Assembly (NCBI GenBank): GCA_002255025.1
Contig: NJEJ01000081.1
Location: 1-5,216, forward strand
From: Candidatus Bathyarchaeota archaeon ex4484_135
Lineage (GTDB): Archaea; Thermoproteota; Bathyarchaeia; EX4484-135
Reading direction: 5' to 3'
Length of the DNA: 5,216 bases
Made by a program: the position numbers and the translations under genes. Under the pieces are notes generated by a model. It saw nothing but the letters and a program-made list of their open reading frames with translations, was not told where the DNA came from and made no database searches. Shown one piece after another: positions 1-5,104 of the stretch (the first letter of the stretch is position 1; each line of letters opens with the position of its first letter).

Positions 1-366
1 ATAAACCTCGGCCTGACCTGCCGCACGTGCGAGGACCCGCCCTGCGTGGCCGCCTGCCCCAGGGACGCCCTGACCCAGTCGGAGAAGACGGGCATAATAA
101 TGGTAGATGAGGAGAAGTGCAACGGCTGTGGCTGGTGCATAGAGGCCTGCCCGTTCGGTGCTATAACGCTCCACCCGGAGAAGAGGGTCGTCATAGTGTG
201 CGACACCTGCCTTGACAGGCGTGAGAAGGGCCTGCCCCCGGCGTGCGTCGAGTGGTGCCCGGAGGAAGCACTCGAGCTGACGACGAAGGATGTGCTGGCC
301 CAGAAGGCACGCATATCGGCTACGATGAAGCTCTTCATAGAGGCCGGGAAGGTCGTCCCGCTTTAG
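1..366 (+). CDS. 4Fe-4S polyferredoxin electron-transfer subunit (3' part)
   Basis: This is the C-terminal 121 residues of an iron-sulfur protein. The frame is open from base 1, so the start lies upstream of the window and the internal ATG at 46 is not the true start. Three cysteine groups are visible: a CxxC...PCVxxCP group (CRTCEDPPCVAACP), a classic CxxCxxCxxxCP group (CNGCGWCIEACP), and a CDTC...CVEWCP group. This is the pattern of the HycB/DmsB/AOR-associated multi-cluster ferredoxins, which carry electrons between a molybdenum or tungsten catalytic subunit, such as an aldehyde oxidoreductase or a DMSO-reductase-type enzyme, and another redox partner. Which enzyme it serves cannot be told, because the upstream gene is outside the window. 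The stop is TAG 364-366, followed by a T-rich run. The downstream genes have their own promoter, so a link to them is not implied. Confidence 0.9.
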   Translation: MNLGLTCRTCEDPPCVAACPRDALTQSEKTGIIMVDEEKCNGCGWCIEACPFGAITLHPEKRVVIVCDTCLDRREKGLPPACVEWCPEEALELTTKDVLAQKARISATMKLFIEAGKVVPL

Positions 367-376
367 GCTCAGAGGC

Positions 377-389
377 CTTCTTTTTCCCT
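377..389 (+). terminator. T-rich archaeal terminator after the ferredoxin gene
   Basis: A pyrimidine run (CTTCTTTTTCCCT) begins about 11 bases after the TAG of the ferredoxin gene and just before a new TATA element. Archaeal RNA polymerase terminates on T-tracts of the non-template strand without needing a hairpin. The position between two transcription units supports the call; the sequence itself is weak evidence. Confidence 0.45.
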
Positions 390-393
390 CGAG

Positions 394-405
394 CAAATAT
401 ATATC
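394..405 (+). promoter_or_regulatory. TATA element for the 437-2709 unit
   Basis: An AT-rich stretch (CAAATATATATC) stands out from the GC-rich surroundings about 35-40 bases before the TTG start at 437. A start of transcription near 425-430 would give a very short leader. A second AT-rich stretch (TATACTATAATC, 411-422) lies closer and could be the initiator region or an alternative TATA box. Confidence 0.5.
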
Positions 406-423
406 CAGGCTATACTATAATCG

Positions 424-429
424 AGGAGG
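424..429 (+). promoter_or_regulatory. Shine-Dalgarno sequence fixing the TTG start at 437
   Basis: AGGAGG, with GGAGG at 425-429, ends seven bases before TTG 437, the normal spacing. This match to the anti-SD end of 16S rRNA is the main reason to accept the TTG as the start of the 168-residue protein. An alternative ATG (codon 49 of the frame) would discard the conserved-looking N-terminal strand region and has no comparable site. Confidence 0.6.
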
Positions 430-436
430 CAGGAGA

Positions 437-943
437 TTGGCTAAGCCAAAACGCGTGGTCATAGATTACGGGGAATTCGAAGTCGAAGTAATCGTGAGGC
501 CCAAGGGAGCCAAGCCAGGTGCTAAGCCCGCTCCCGAGGAGGCCCCTGAGGCCAGGCCTGAACGAGCCGCCAGAGGCCGTATGGCCGTCGTGTTGGACCA
601 GATGCTGAGAATAGGTTCCGTTCTAGAGCCGAGGGTCCCCGAGGGCACGGTCATATTCGAGGCCGTCGGCGTGGGCTTAGACAGGGAGGTCAGGGTCTCT
701 GATAGGCTCGTCCACGTGCCGGTCCGGGACGACTTCGACATATATATGCTCGTGGACAGGCTGGCGGATGAGTTTGATAAGGTCCTCCTGTTCTCGGGCG
801 ACAAGGCCCTCGTGAACGACGTGAGGATCAGGGCAGCTCAGAAGGGCCATGGGAACGTGGTAATCCACTACATGCCTCCCTCGGAGTTCTCGAGCAGGGC
901 CCATTTGATAGAGGAGGTCCTCAGGCGTATAAGGTCGGCCTGA
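437..943 (+). CDS. Conserved-looking protein of unknown function, possible PIN/NYN-like C-terminal domain
   Basis: I do not recognise this 168-residue protein with confidence. It starts at TTG 437 behind a strong Shine-Dalgarno sequence. Residues 1-22 are hydrophobic/charged alternating strands, residues 23-47 are a Pro/Ala/Glu/Arg-rich linker, and residues 48-168 form a compact alpha/beta domain. The C-terminal part contains a predicted strand and loop, VLLFSGDKALVNDV (around 117-130), that resembles the SGDxDfv region of NYN/PIN-like ribonuclease folds, but the second Asp of that motif is absent and the full acidic set cannot be traced. No signal peptide or membrane segment is visible. It ends 24 bases before the nitrilase-like gene in the same direction, so the two are probably co-transcribed. 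A role with the lipoyl genes is possible by position only. Confidence 0.7.
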   Translation: MAKPKRVVIDYGEFEVEVIVRPKGAKPGAKPAPEEAPEARPERAARGRMAVVLDQMLRIGSVLEPRVPEGTVIFEAVGVGLDREVRVSDRLVHVPVRDDFDIYMLVDRLADEFDKVLLFSGDKALVNDVRIRAAQKGHGNVVIHYMPPSEFSSRAHLIEEVLRRIRSA

Positions 944-967
944 AAAGGCCCGTGGGCGGTGCCCGAG

Positions 968-1714
968 ATGGCCGTGGTCAAGGTAGCAGCCATCCAGGCC
1001 AAGCCGGTCGGAAACGACTTAACGCACCCGGGGAACGTCAAGCATGCCCTAGAGCTCCTGAGGAAGTGCGTCCAGATGGATGATGAGGTCAGGGTGGCTT
1101 GTTTCCCGGAGTACTTCCCCTGGTCCGGCCGGGGAGAGCTGGCCCGCGAGGCCGAGGAGCTCGGCATATACGTCATAGCTGGCATAGCGGAGCGGGAGAA
1201 CGGGGCCCTCTACAACTCCTGCATACTGTTCGGGCCAGACGGGTCCATCCTCGGGCGTCAGATAGGCATAGGCGTCTGTGCCGACCTCTGGGGCCCTCCT
1301 AACGTTGGACGCCAGCTGTTAAGGCTGGGAGCCGAACTGATATTCAATCCGTCCTTCTTCTTCGTGTTAAGAGATGTCTGGCACTGCCTCCTGCTCGCGA
1401 GGGCCGTGGAACTCATGGTTCCCATAGTGGCCGTCGATACGGCAGAATTCCCGTTCAGATTAGGCGATAGGGTCTTCCGGGAGTGCGGCGGTCTCACGTG
1501 CATAGTAGGGCCCCCGTGGCGTGATATGGAGGAGTTCGCCTCCTGGTGGCACGGAGCCAGGTTTAACTGGTTCCTGGGCTGGCTCGGGACGGAAGAAGGC
1601 ATATTGATACGTGAGCTGGACCTCGATAGGGCCCGGGAGTTCAGGAAGGCCTGGTTCTCCAGGATAGTAGGCCGGGAGGACCCATGGGTAGCTGAGGAAG
1701 CCGCCAGGGGTTAG
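968..1714 (+). CDS. Nitrilase-superfamily (carbon-nitrogen hydrolase) protein lacking the catalytic-lysine segment
   Basis: The protein (248 residues from ATG 968) has the nitrilase fold signatures: N-terminal VVKVAAIQAKPVGN, a FPEYF segment with the family's catalytic Glu (Glu48), a YNSCILFGPDGSILG strand pair, and GIGVCADLW with the nucleophilic Cys (Cys104), followed by GAELIFNPS and ARAVELMVPIVAVD. Active family members have a Glu-Lys-Cys triad, with the Lys in a YRKxHL-type motif about 30 residues before the Cys. Here DGSILGR runs almost directly into IGIGVCADLW, so that segment is gone, and the protein may be inactive or altered. The stretch before EEGIL is also divergent. I prefer ATG 968, which has GGTG six bases upstream and gives the usual family N-terminus, over GTG 959 (251 residues). 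It ends two bases before the next gene, so translation is probably coupled. The substrate is unknown; family chemistry is hydrolysis or transfer at C-N bonds (amidases, biotinidase). Confidence 0.85.
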   Translation: MAVVKVAAIQAKPVGNDLTHPGNVKHALELLRKCVQMDDEVRVACFPEYFPWSGRGELAREAEELGIYVIAGIAERENGALYNSCILFGPDGSILGRQIGIGVCADLWGPPNVGRQLLRLGAELIFNPSFFFVLRDVWHCLLLARAVELMVPIVAVDTAEFPFRLGDRVFRECGGLTCIVGPPWRDMEEFASWWHGARFNWFLGWLGTEEGILIRELDLDRAREFRKAWFSRIVGREDPWVAEEAARG

Positions 1715-1716
1715 CT

Positions 1717-2709
1717 TTGCTAGGGCCCAGCTTAGTCAGGGTCTCCATGGGTACGGCCGCCGTCTTAGGCCTGGACAGGATAGCCATCTCGGCCAGGCCC
1801 ACCACTGCCTACCTGATGCTCTACTACCCCGGCAGGTGCCTTGCCAACTGTGCCTTCTGCCCTCAGGCCAGGGACTCAAGGGCCAACCCAGACCTCCTGT
1901 CCAGGATAGCATGGCCTCCTTATGAGCTCGACAAGGTCTTGGAGGGCCTGGCTGAGGGCCGCTCTAAGGGCCTTAGGAGGGCCTGCGTCCAGGCCCTGCT
2001 TTACCCGGGCTTCTTCAAGGACCTCAGGGAACTCGTGAAAGCCATATCGTCCTCGTGCGATCTGCCCATATCGGTTTCCGTCCAGCCCATCCCGGCCAAG
2101 AGGATGGCGGAGCTTAGGTCCGTGGGGGCCGAGAGGATATCCATACCGGTTGATGCGGCTACGCCAGCCATATTCGACCGGGTGAAGGGGGCCGGGTGTG
2201 GCGGGCCCTACAGGTGGGAAGGGCACATGAGGGCCCTCAGGAAGGCCCTTGAGGTCTTCGGGCCCGGCCTCGTCGGGACGCACCTCATAATAGGGCTGGG
2301 CGAGACGGAGCGTGAGGCCGTGAAGTTCATCCAGGCCATGTATGACACGGGCGTCTACGTGGGCCTCTTTGCCTTCACGCCCATAAGGGGGACGGCCCTC
2401 CAGGCATGGCCCAGGCCCGACCTGGCATCCTACAGGCGGGTCCAGCTCGCCAGGTTCCTCATATCTGAGGGCCTATCAAGCTATGAACACATGCGATTCG
2501 ATTCGGCGGGTAGGATAACGGACTTCGGCCTCAGCAAGAGTGAGCTGGTGGAAGTCACCTCGACGGGCCTGCCCTTCATGACGAGCGGTTGCCCAGATTG
2601 CAACAGGCCCTACTACAACGAGCCAGCCAGGGGGCCGCTCTACAACTACCCGTTCAGGCCGGGGGAAGAGGACATTAAGGCCATATTGGCCCAGCTGGGC
2701 CTGGCCTAG
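1717..2709 (+). CDS. Radical SAM protein, LipS1/LipS2-type lipoyl synthase subunit (COG2516-like)
   Basis: A 330-residue biotin-synthase-like radical SAM protein. CLANCAFCPQ gives the CxxxCxxC triad (Cys41, Cys45, Cys48) that binds the 4Fe-4S cluster and SAM. The TIM-barrel region follows, with strands at ISVSVQPI, RISIPVDAA and VGTHLIIGLGETE. Near the C-terminus SGCPDCNRPYYNE (Cys292, Cys295) could bind an auxiliary cluster, as a sulfur-inserting enzyme would need. The pattern fits the archaeal biotin-synthase-related proteins that include one member of the LipS1/LipS2 pair, which inserts two sulfurs into octanoyl groups on carrier proteins. I cannot say from sequence alone which of the two this is. 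The start is TTG 1717, two bases after the nitrilase stop; ATG 1747 would cut into RVSMGTAAVLGL, which looks like conserved family sequence. It could instead be another biotin-synthase-like enzyme, but the nearby ligase and second radical SAM gene favour lipoate. Confidence 0.8.
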   Translation: MLGPSLVRVSMGTAAVLGLDRIAISARPTTAYLMLYYPGRCLANCAFCPQARDSRANPDLLSRIAWPPYELDKVLEGLAEGRSKGLRRACVQALLYPGFFKDLRELVKAISSSCDLPISVSVQPIPAKRMAELRSVGAERISIPVDAATPAIFDRVKGAGCGGPYRWEGHMRALRKALEVFGPGLVGTHLIIGLGETEREAVKFIQAMYDTGVYVGLFAFTPIRGTALQAWPRPDLASYRRVQLARFLISEGLSSYEHMRFDSAGRITDFGLSKSELVEVTSTGLPFMTSGCPDCNRPYYNEPARGPLYNYPFRPGEEDIKAILAQLGLA

Positions 2710-2828
2710 ACCTTCGTGTAGATGGTTATGCCCATCTCCCTGGCCATCTTAAGGGCTTTTTCCTCGGCAAAGGGCGTTATCATGACAAGCCTAGCTGGCC
2801 TGCGGCCCGTCTCTCTAGCGTAGATATT
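2706..2828 (-). pseudogene. C-terminal remnant of a DUF3782/COG5493-like nuclease-type protein
   Basis: Reading the minus strand from 2828 down to the TAG at 2706-2708 gives 40 residues, beginning NIYARETGRRPARLVMITPF and ending MGITIYTKV. This is the type of C-terminus found in archaeal coiled-coil proteins with a PD-(D/E)XK-like domain: an ETGRxP turn, an LVMITP strand, an EEKALKMAREMGI helix and a final strand. It has no start codon or ribosome site of its own, and its frame differs from that of the coiled-coil gene just upstream, whose stop (2815-2817) overlaps it. It is best read as the broken end of that gene after loss of the middle portion. The family assignment rests on my recall of its sequences. 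Its stop shares the CTAG at 2706-2709 with the stop of the convergent radical SAM gene. Confidence 0.7.
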
Positions 2829-3276
2829 GGTCCTCACGGAACGCTTCCTCGGCCAGCAGGCCCCACCTGGCCCCGAGGGCATCTATGTGCCTCCTGAGGA
2901 GCTCGAAGCCCCTATTCGTATCCTCCCTCAACTTGGCTAGCTCCCGGTCGTAGCGTTCAAATCCCCTGTTCATGTCCTCCCTCAGCCTAGCCAATTCCCT
3001 ATCATACCGCTCGAACCCCTTTATCATTTCCTCCCTCAGCTTAGCCAGCTCCCGATCGTATCTCTCGAAGCCTTTGTTCATGTCCTCCCTCAGCCTAGCT
3101 AGCTCAGCCTCATGTCTGTCTAACCTCTCAAGTATCTCGTTGAACTTCCTGTCGTGCTCCTCCAGCCTCTTGAGGATCTCCCCCAACCCTATCAGGCCTG
3201 CTACCGCATACCTGAACTCCTCATCCTCCTTCAGGAGCCTGAGGATCTTGTGCTTGAACTCGGCCTCCACGCCCAT
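2815..3276 (-). CDS. Coiled-coil N-terminal part of a DUF3782/COG5493-like protein, truncated
   Basis: The reading frame encodes 153 residues from ATG 3276 (158 from GTG 3291). ATG 3276 is preferred because GGAG lies eight bases upstream. The N-terminus (VEAEFKHKILRLLKEDEEFR) is a short helical region, followed by a long charged coiled coil with four 18-residue repeats, then LGARWGLLAEEAFRE, which in intact relatives leads into a PD-(D/E)XK-like nuclease domain. Here the frame ends a few residues later, at TAG 2815-2817, before any EIK-type catalytic motif. The expected C-terminal end appears immediately downstream in another frame, so this is probably a decaying gene rather than a designed short protein. 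It lies downstream of the minus-strand radical SAM gene, 55 bases away, and may be read from it or from its own weak promoter. A surviving coiled-coil protein could still be made. Confidence 0.75.
   Translation of the reverse strand: MGVEAEFKHKILRLLKEDEEFRYAVAGLIGLGEILKRLEEHDRKFNEILERLDRHEAELARLREDMNKGFERYDRELAKLREEMIKGFERYDRELARLREDMNRGFERYDRELAKLREDTNRGFELLRRHIDALGARWGLLAEEAFREDQYLR
2887..3102 (-). repeat. Four 54-base in-frame tandem repeats encoding 18-residue coiled-coil units
   Basis: On the minus strand, units at 3049-3102, 2995-3048, 2941-2994 and 2887-2940 encode LARLREDMNKGFERYDRE, LAKLREEMIKGFERYDRE, LARLREDMNRGFERYDRE and LAKLREDTNRGFELLRRH. The first three are nearly identical in protein and the last has diverged at its end. 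Synonymous differences between units show that the duplication is not very recent. Such units are expandable by slippage or recombination and set the length of the coiled coil. Confidence 0.9.
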
Positions 3277-3309
3277 CCCGGCTTCTCCCACACGAGCGAC
3301 GGGCGGGCC

Positions 3310-3317
3310 TTCTTAAG
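3310..3317 (-). promoter_or_regulatory. Possible TATA element of the coiled-coil gene
   Basis: The minus strand reads GGGCTTAAGAAGG here, an AT-rich core about 38 bases before ATG 3276 in the gap after the radical SAM gene. Spacing is acceptable for a short leader that would include the GGAG site. The core is short, and read-through from the upstream gene is an equally good explanation for expression. Confidence 0.3.
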
Positions 3318-3331
3318 CCCTAGCTGGCCGC

Positions 3332-4210
3332 TCACGGCAGAGCACAGCATACATCGTGCCACACGATTTTGAGGCCGAAGGTCCGGGCCCTATCGACCGT
3401 CTCACGAGCCGGGAGGGCCATCCTGTCGAAGCCCAGCTCGAGGGCCATGGCCTCAAGGGCTGTCCGGTAGGGCCGTTCCCTCGGCTTCATGCAGCCCAGG
3501 GCCACGGGAATGCCCTCGAACATGCCTCTCGCCTCCGCCATGACGGGCTTAAGCTCTTCTAGGCTTGGCGGGCTGGCGTCCTGGAAGGGCGTCCCCCTCG
3601 TGGGCATGAAGATTATGATGACGAGCACATCTGCTCCCACGGACCTCACTATCTTCAGGGCCTCCGCCTCGCCTCGGAGTTCACCGCCGTGGATTCCTAG
3701 GCAGACGTGAGGTGCCACCCGTAACCCGGTTTCCCTCAGGGCCATCAGGCTGGCCAAGTAGTCTTCTGGCTTCCTCCTGAGCCCTATCACGTCCCTTATG
3801 GTTTTCTCGTCTCCTACAACATCAAATAAGGCCACGTCAACGCCTGCGGATGCCAGTTCTTGGGCCAACTCTTCATCGACAAGGCCCGGGTGCACTGCCA
3901 CCAGCAGGCCGAGCTGCTCTTTGATGGCCCTTATGGTCCTAAGGAAGGGCCTTATGGGCAAGACGCCGTCCTTAGTGAAGCCACCGCTTATCAGGACACC
4001 CTTAACGCCCTTCCTAGCCAGGGAGGAGCAGAGCTCCCACAGCTCGCCTGGCCTTTCGGCCTGAAGCATGCCCTTCAGGTAGAAGCCCCGGCAGTACTTG
4101 CACATGAGGGCACACTTGGTGCCAGTTATGGATATGGATGGGAACTTGGGCCAGGGCCTGAAGAAATGGACCTCGCCATGGTCCCTCTCCGGGCCCTCCG
4201 GCACGGCCAT
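3332..4210 (-). CDS. Radical SAM protein, LipS1/LipS2-type lipoyl synthase subunit (COG1856-like)
   Basis: A 292-residue radical SAM protein. FPSISITGTKCALMCKYC contains the CxxxCxxC cluster (Cys33, Cys37, Cys40), followed by RGFYLKGM, a combination I associate with archaeal uncharacterised biotin-synthetase homologues. GVLISGG (71-77) is the glycine-rich SAM-contact strand, and barrel strands continue through LLVAVHPG, VALFDVVG, VAPHVCLGIHGGE and DVLVIIIFMPTRGTP. Possible ligands for an auxiliary cluster are Cys240 (in LGCMKPRER) and the C-terminal pair Cys288-Cys289. With the first radical SAM gene and lplA it makes up a LipS1/LipS2-type set; the two are thought to act together on carrier-bound octanoate. 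Which is LipS1 and which LipS2 I leave open. The start ATG 4208-4210 has a TATA element 30 bases upstream, so the mRNA is probably leaderless. It is transcribed away from lplA. Confidence 0.82.
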   Translation of the reverse strand: MAVPEGPERDHGEVHFFRPWPKFPSISITGTKCALMCKYCRGFYLKGMLQAERPGELWELCSSLARKGVKGVLISGGFTKDGVLPIRPFLRTIRAIKEQLGLLVAVHPGLVDEELAQELASAGVDVALFDVVGDEKTIRDVIGLRRKPEDYLASLMALRETGLRVAPHVCLGIHGGELRGEAEALKIVRSVGADVLVIIIFMPTRGTPFQDASPPSLEELKPVMAEARGMFEGIPVALGCMKPRERPYRTALEAMALELGFDRMALPARETVDRARTFGLKIVWHDVCCALP

Positions 4211-4218
4211 GGGTGAGC

Positions 4219-4226
4219 CTTATAGG
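4219..4226 (+). promoter_or_regulatory. TATA element for lplA (leaderless)
   Basis: CTTATAGG is centred about 28 bases before ATG 4250, the spacing expected when transcription starts at or next to the start codon. No Shine-Dalgarno sequence precedes ATG 4250 (AAGCTTGCC), in agreement with a leaderless mRNA. It lies between the minus-strand start codon and that gene's TATA box, so the two promoters interleave. Confidence 0.5.
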
Positions 4227-4236
4227 CCCGCGGTTG

Positions 4237-4243
4237 ATATAAG
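4237..4243 (-). promoter_or_regulatory. TATA element for the minus-strand radical SAM gene (leaderless)
   Basis: The minus strand reads CTTATAT here, inside AAGCTTATATCAA, about 30 bases before the ATG at 4210. The bases just before that ATG (GGCTCACCC) contain no Shine-Dalgarno sequence, so a leaderless transcript is likely. It sits only 7-13 bases from the lplA start codon, so the two promoters of the divergent pair occupy the same 39-base gap. Confidence 0.5.
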
Positions 4244-4249
4244 CTTGCC

Positions 4250-5068
4250 ATGCCGAAGCCCGAGTGGCGTCTCATAGAACTCGAGGTCCGGGATGCCTTC
4301 ATGAACATGGCCATAGACGAGGCCATCCTGATGGCCAGGTGCCTGGGCAAGGTCCCTAATACGGTCCGCTTCTACCGCTGGCAACCGTCGGCTGTCTCGC
4401 TTGGCAGGTTCAGGCCCGTGGAACAGGACGTGAACGTGGAGGCCTGTAAGAAACTCGGCGTGGATATAGTCAGGCGTCCGACGGGAGGCGGGACGGTCTA
4501 CCACGATGCCAAGGGCGAGATAACTTACAGCGTGGTCGTGAAGGCATCCGACATAGGGAGCCCGGACGTGGAGACCTCATACGCCATCTTGTGCTCCGGC
4601 CTCATCGAGGCCTGCCGCATCCTGGGCTTAGAGGCCCAGCTCCACCCTGGAGGGCCCAGGGCTTGTCCGAACATAATAATAGGCGGGAAGAAAATATCCG
4701 GGAACGCCCAGGCCTGGCGGAGAGGCGTCATACTCCAGCACGGCACCTTCCTCGTCGAGGTCAACCTGGCCAAGATGTTCACGGTCCTCAAGGCCCCCTG
4801 GCCCCTCCCGCTCGAGGAAGTAGTCCGGAAGGCCGAGAAGAAGATAACATCCATAGAGCGTGAGCTCGGCAGGCCTGTTTCAGTCTGTGAGGCTTACGAG
4901 GCCCTGAGGGAGGGCTTCTCAAGGGCTCTCGGCGTTGAGCTGATCCCCGACGAGCTGACGGATTTCGAGCTTGAGCTGGCCGAGAGACTCAAGGAGACAA
5001 AATACTCGTCTAATGATTGGAACTTCAAGGGCGTGGACAAGGCCGAGCGAGTGATCTGCATGGCCTAA
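4250..5068 (+). CDS. lplA: Lipoate-protein ligase A-type protein (large domain only)
   Basis: A 272-residue member of the biotin/lipoate A/B ligase family. Such enzymes activate lipoate or octanoate with ATP and attach it to a lysine of a lipoyl-domain or GcvH-like carrier in the cytoplasm. Visible motifs are WRLIE plus NMAIDEAI (start of the catalytic fold), VRRPTGGGTVYHD (74-86, the acyl-AMP binding loop), GEITYSVV, and GGKKISGNAQ with the expected catalytic Lys148, then GVILQHGTFLVEVN. It ends KYSSNDWNFKG, the point where bacterial LplA enters its small C-terminal domain; that domain is absent. Thermoplasma-type enzymes have it as a separate LplB protein, but no LplB is seen here. Cys139 (in RACPNII) lies just before the lysine loop; the related octanoyltransferase LipM uses a cysteine, so an acyltransferase role is a less likely alternative. 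It is divergent from a lipoyl-synthase-like gene. Confidence 0.9.
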   Translation: MPKPEWRLIELEVRDAFMNMAIDEAILMARCLGKVPNTVRFYRWQPSAVSLGRFRPVEQDVNVEACKKLGVDIVRRPTGGGTVYHDAKGEITYSVVVKASDIGSPDVETSYAILCSGLIEACRILGLEAQLHPGGPRACPNIIIGGKKISGNAQAWRRGVILQHGTFLVEVNLAKMFTVLKAPWPLPLEEVVRKAEKKITSIERELGRPVSVCEAYEALREGFSRALGVELIPDELTDFELELAERLKETKYSSNDWNFKGVDKAERVICMA

Positions 5069-5076
5069 GCGATATT

Positions 5077-5100
5077 AAGGGCCTTTTTCAAACGGCCCTT
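5077..5100 (+). terminator. Hairpin with T-tract after lplA
   Basis: AAGGGCC at 5077-5083 and GGCCCTT at 5094-5100 form a perfect seven-base-pair stem around a ten-base loop that begins with five T residues (5084-5088). It starts eight bases after the lplA stop. Archaeal termination depends mainly on the T-tract, which here is in the loop, so the hairpin may instead stabilise the 3' end. Confidence 0.5.
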
Positions 5101-5104
5101 GGGG

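Noticed and set aside
46..48. ATG as start of the ferredoxin gene
   Set aside because: The same frame is open back to base 1 and already encodes the conserved CxxC...PCVxxCP cysteines, so the true start is upstream of the window.
466..804. Open frame on the minus strand opposite the 168-residue gene
   Set aside because: Ser/Thr-rich low-complexity translation, no start signals, and it mirrors the codon bias of the plus-strand gene, which has a promoter and a Shine-Dalgarno sequence.
1876..2283. Minus-strand open frame of 135 codons inside the first radical SAM gene
   Set aside because: The translation is Gly/Pro/Arg-rich with no recognisable motif; the opposite strand has clear radical SAM motifs over the same bases.
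2749..2763. TTAAGGGCTTTTTCC resembling the TTAAGGGCCTTTTTC after lplA, as a dispersed repeat or terminator
   Set aside because: On the minus strand these bases encode the EEKALKM part of the C-terminal remnant, so the likeness is best explained by coding sequence and chance.
2972..3316. Plus-strand open frame with a Ser/Leu-rich repeated translation
   Set aside because: It is the reverse of the 54-base coiled-coil repeats. The repetition comes from the minus-strand gene, and no start signal precedes it.
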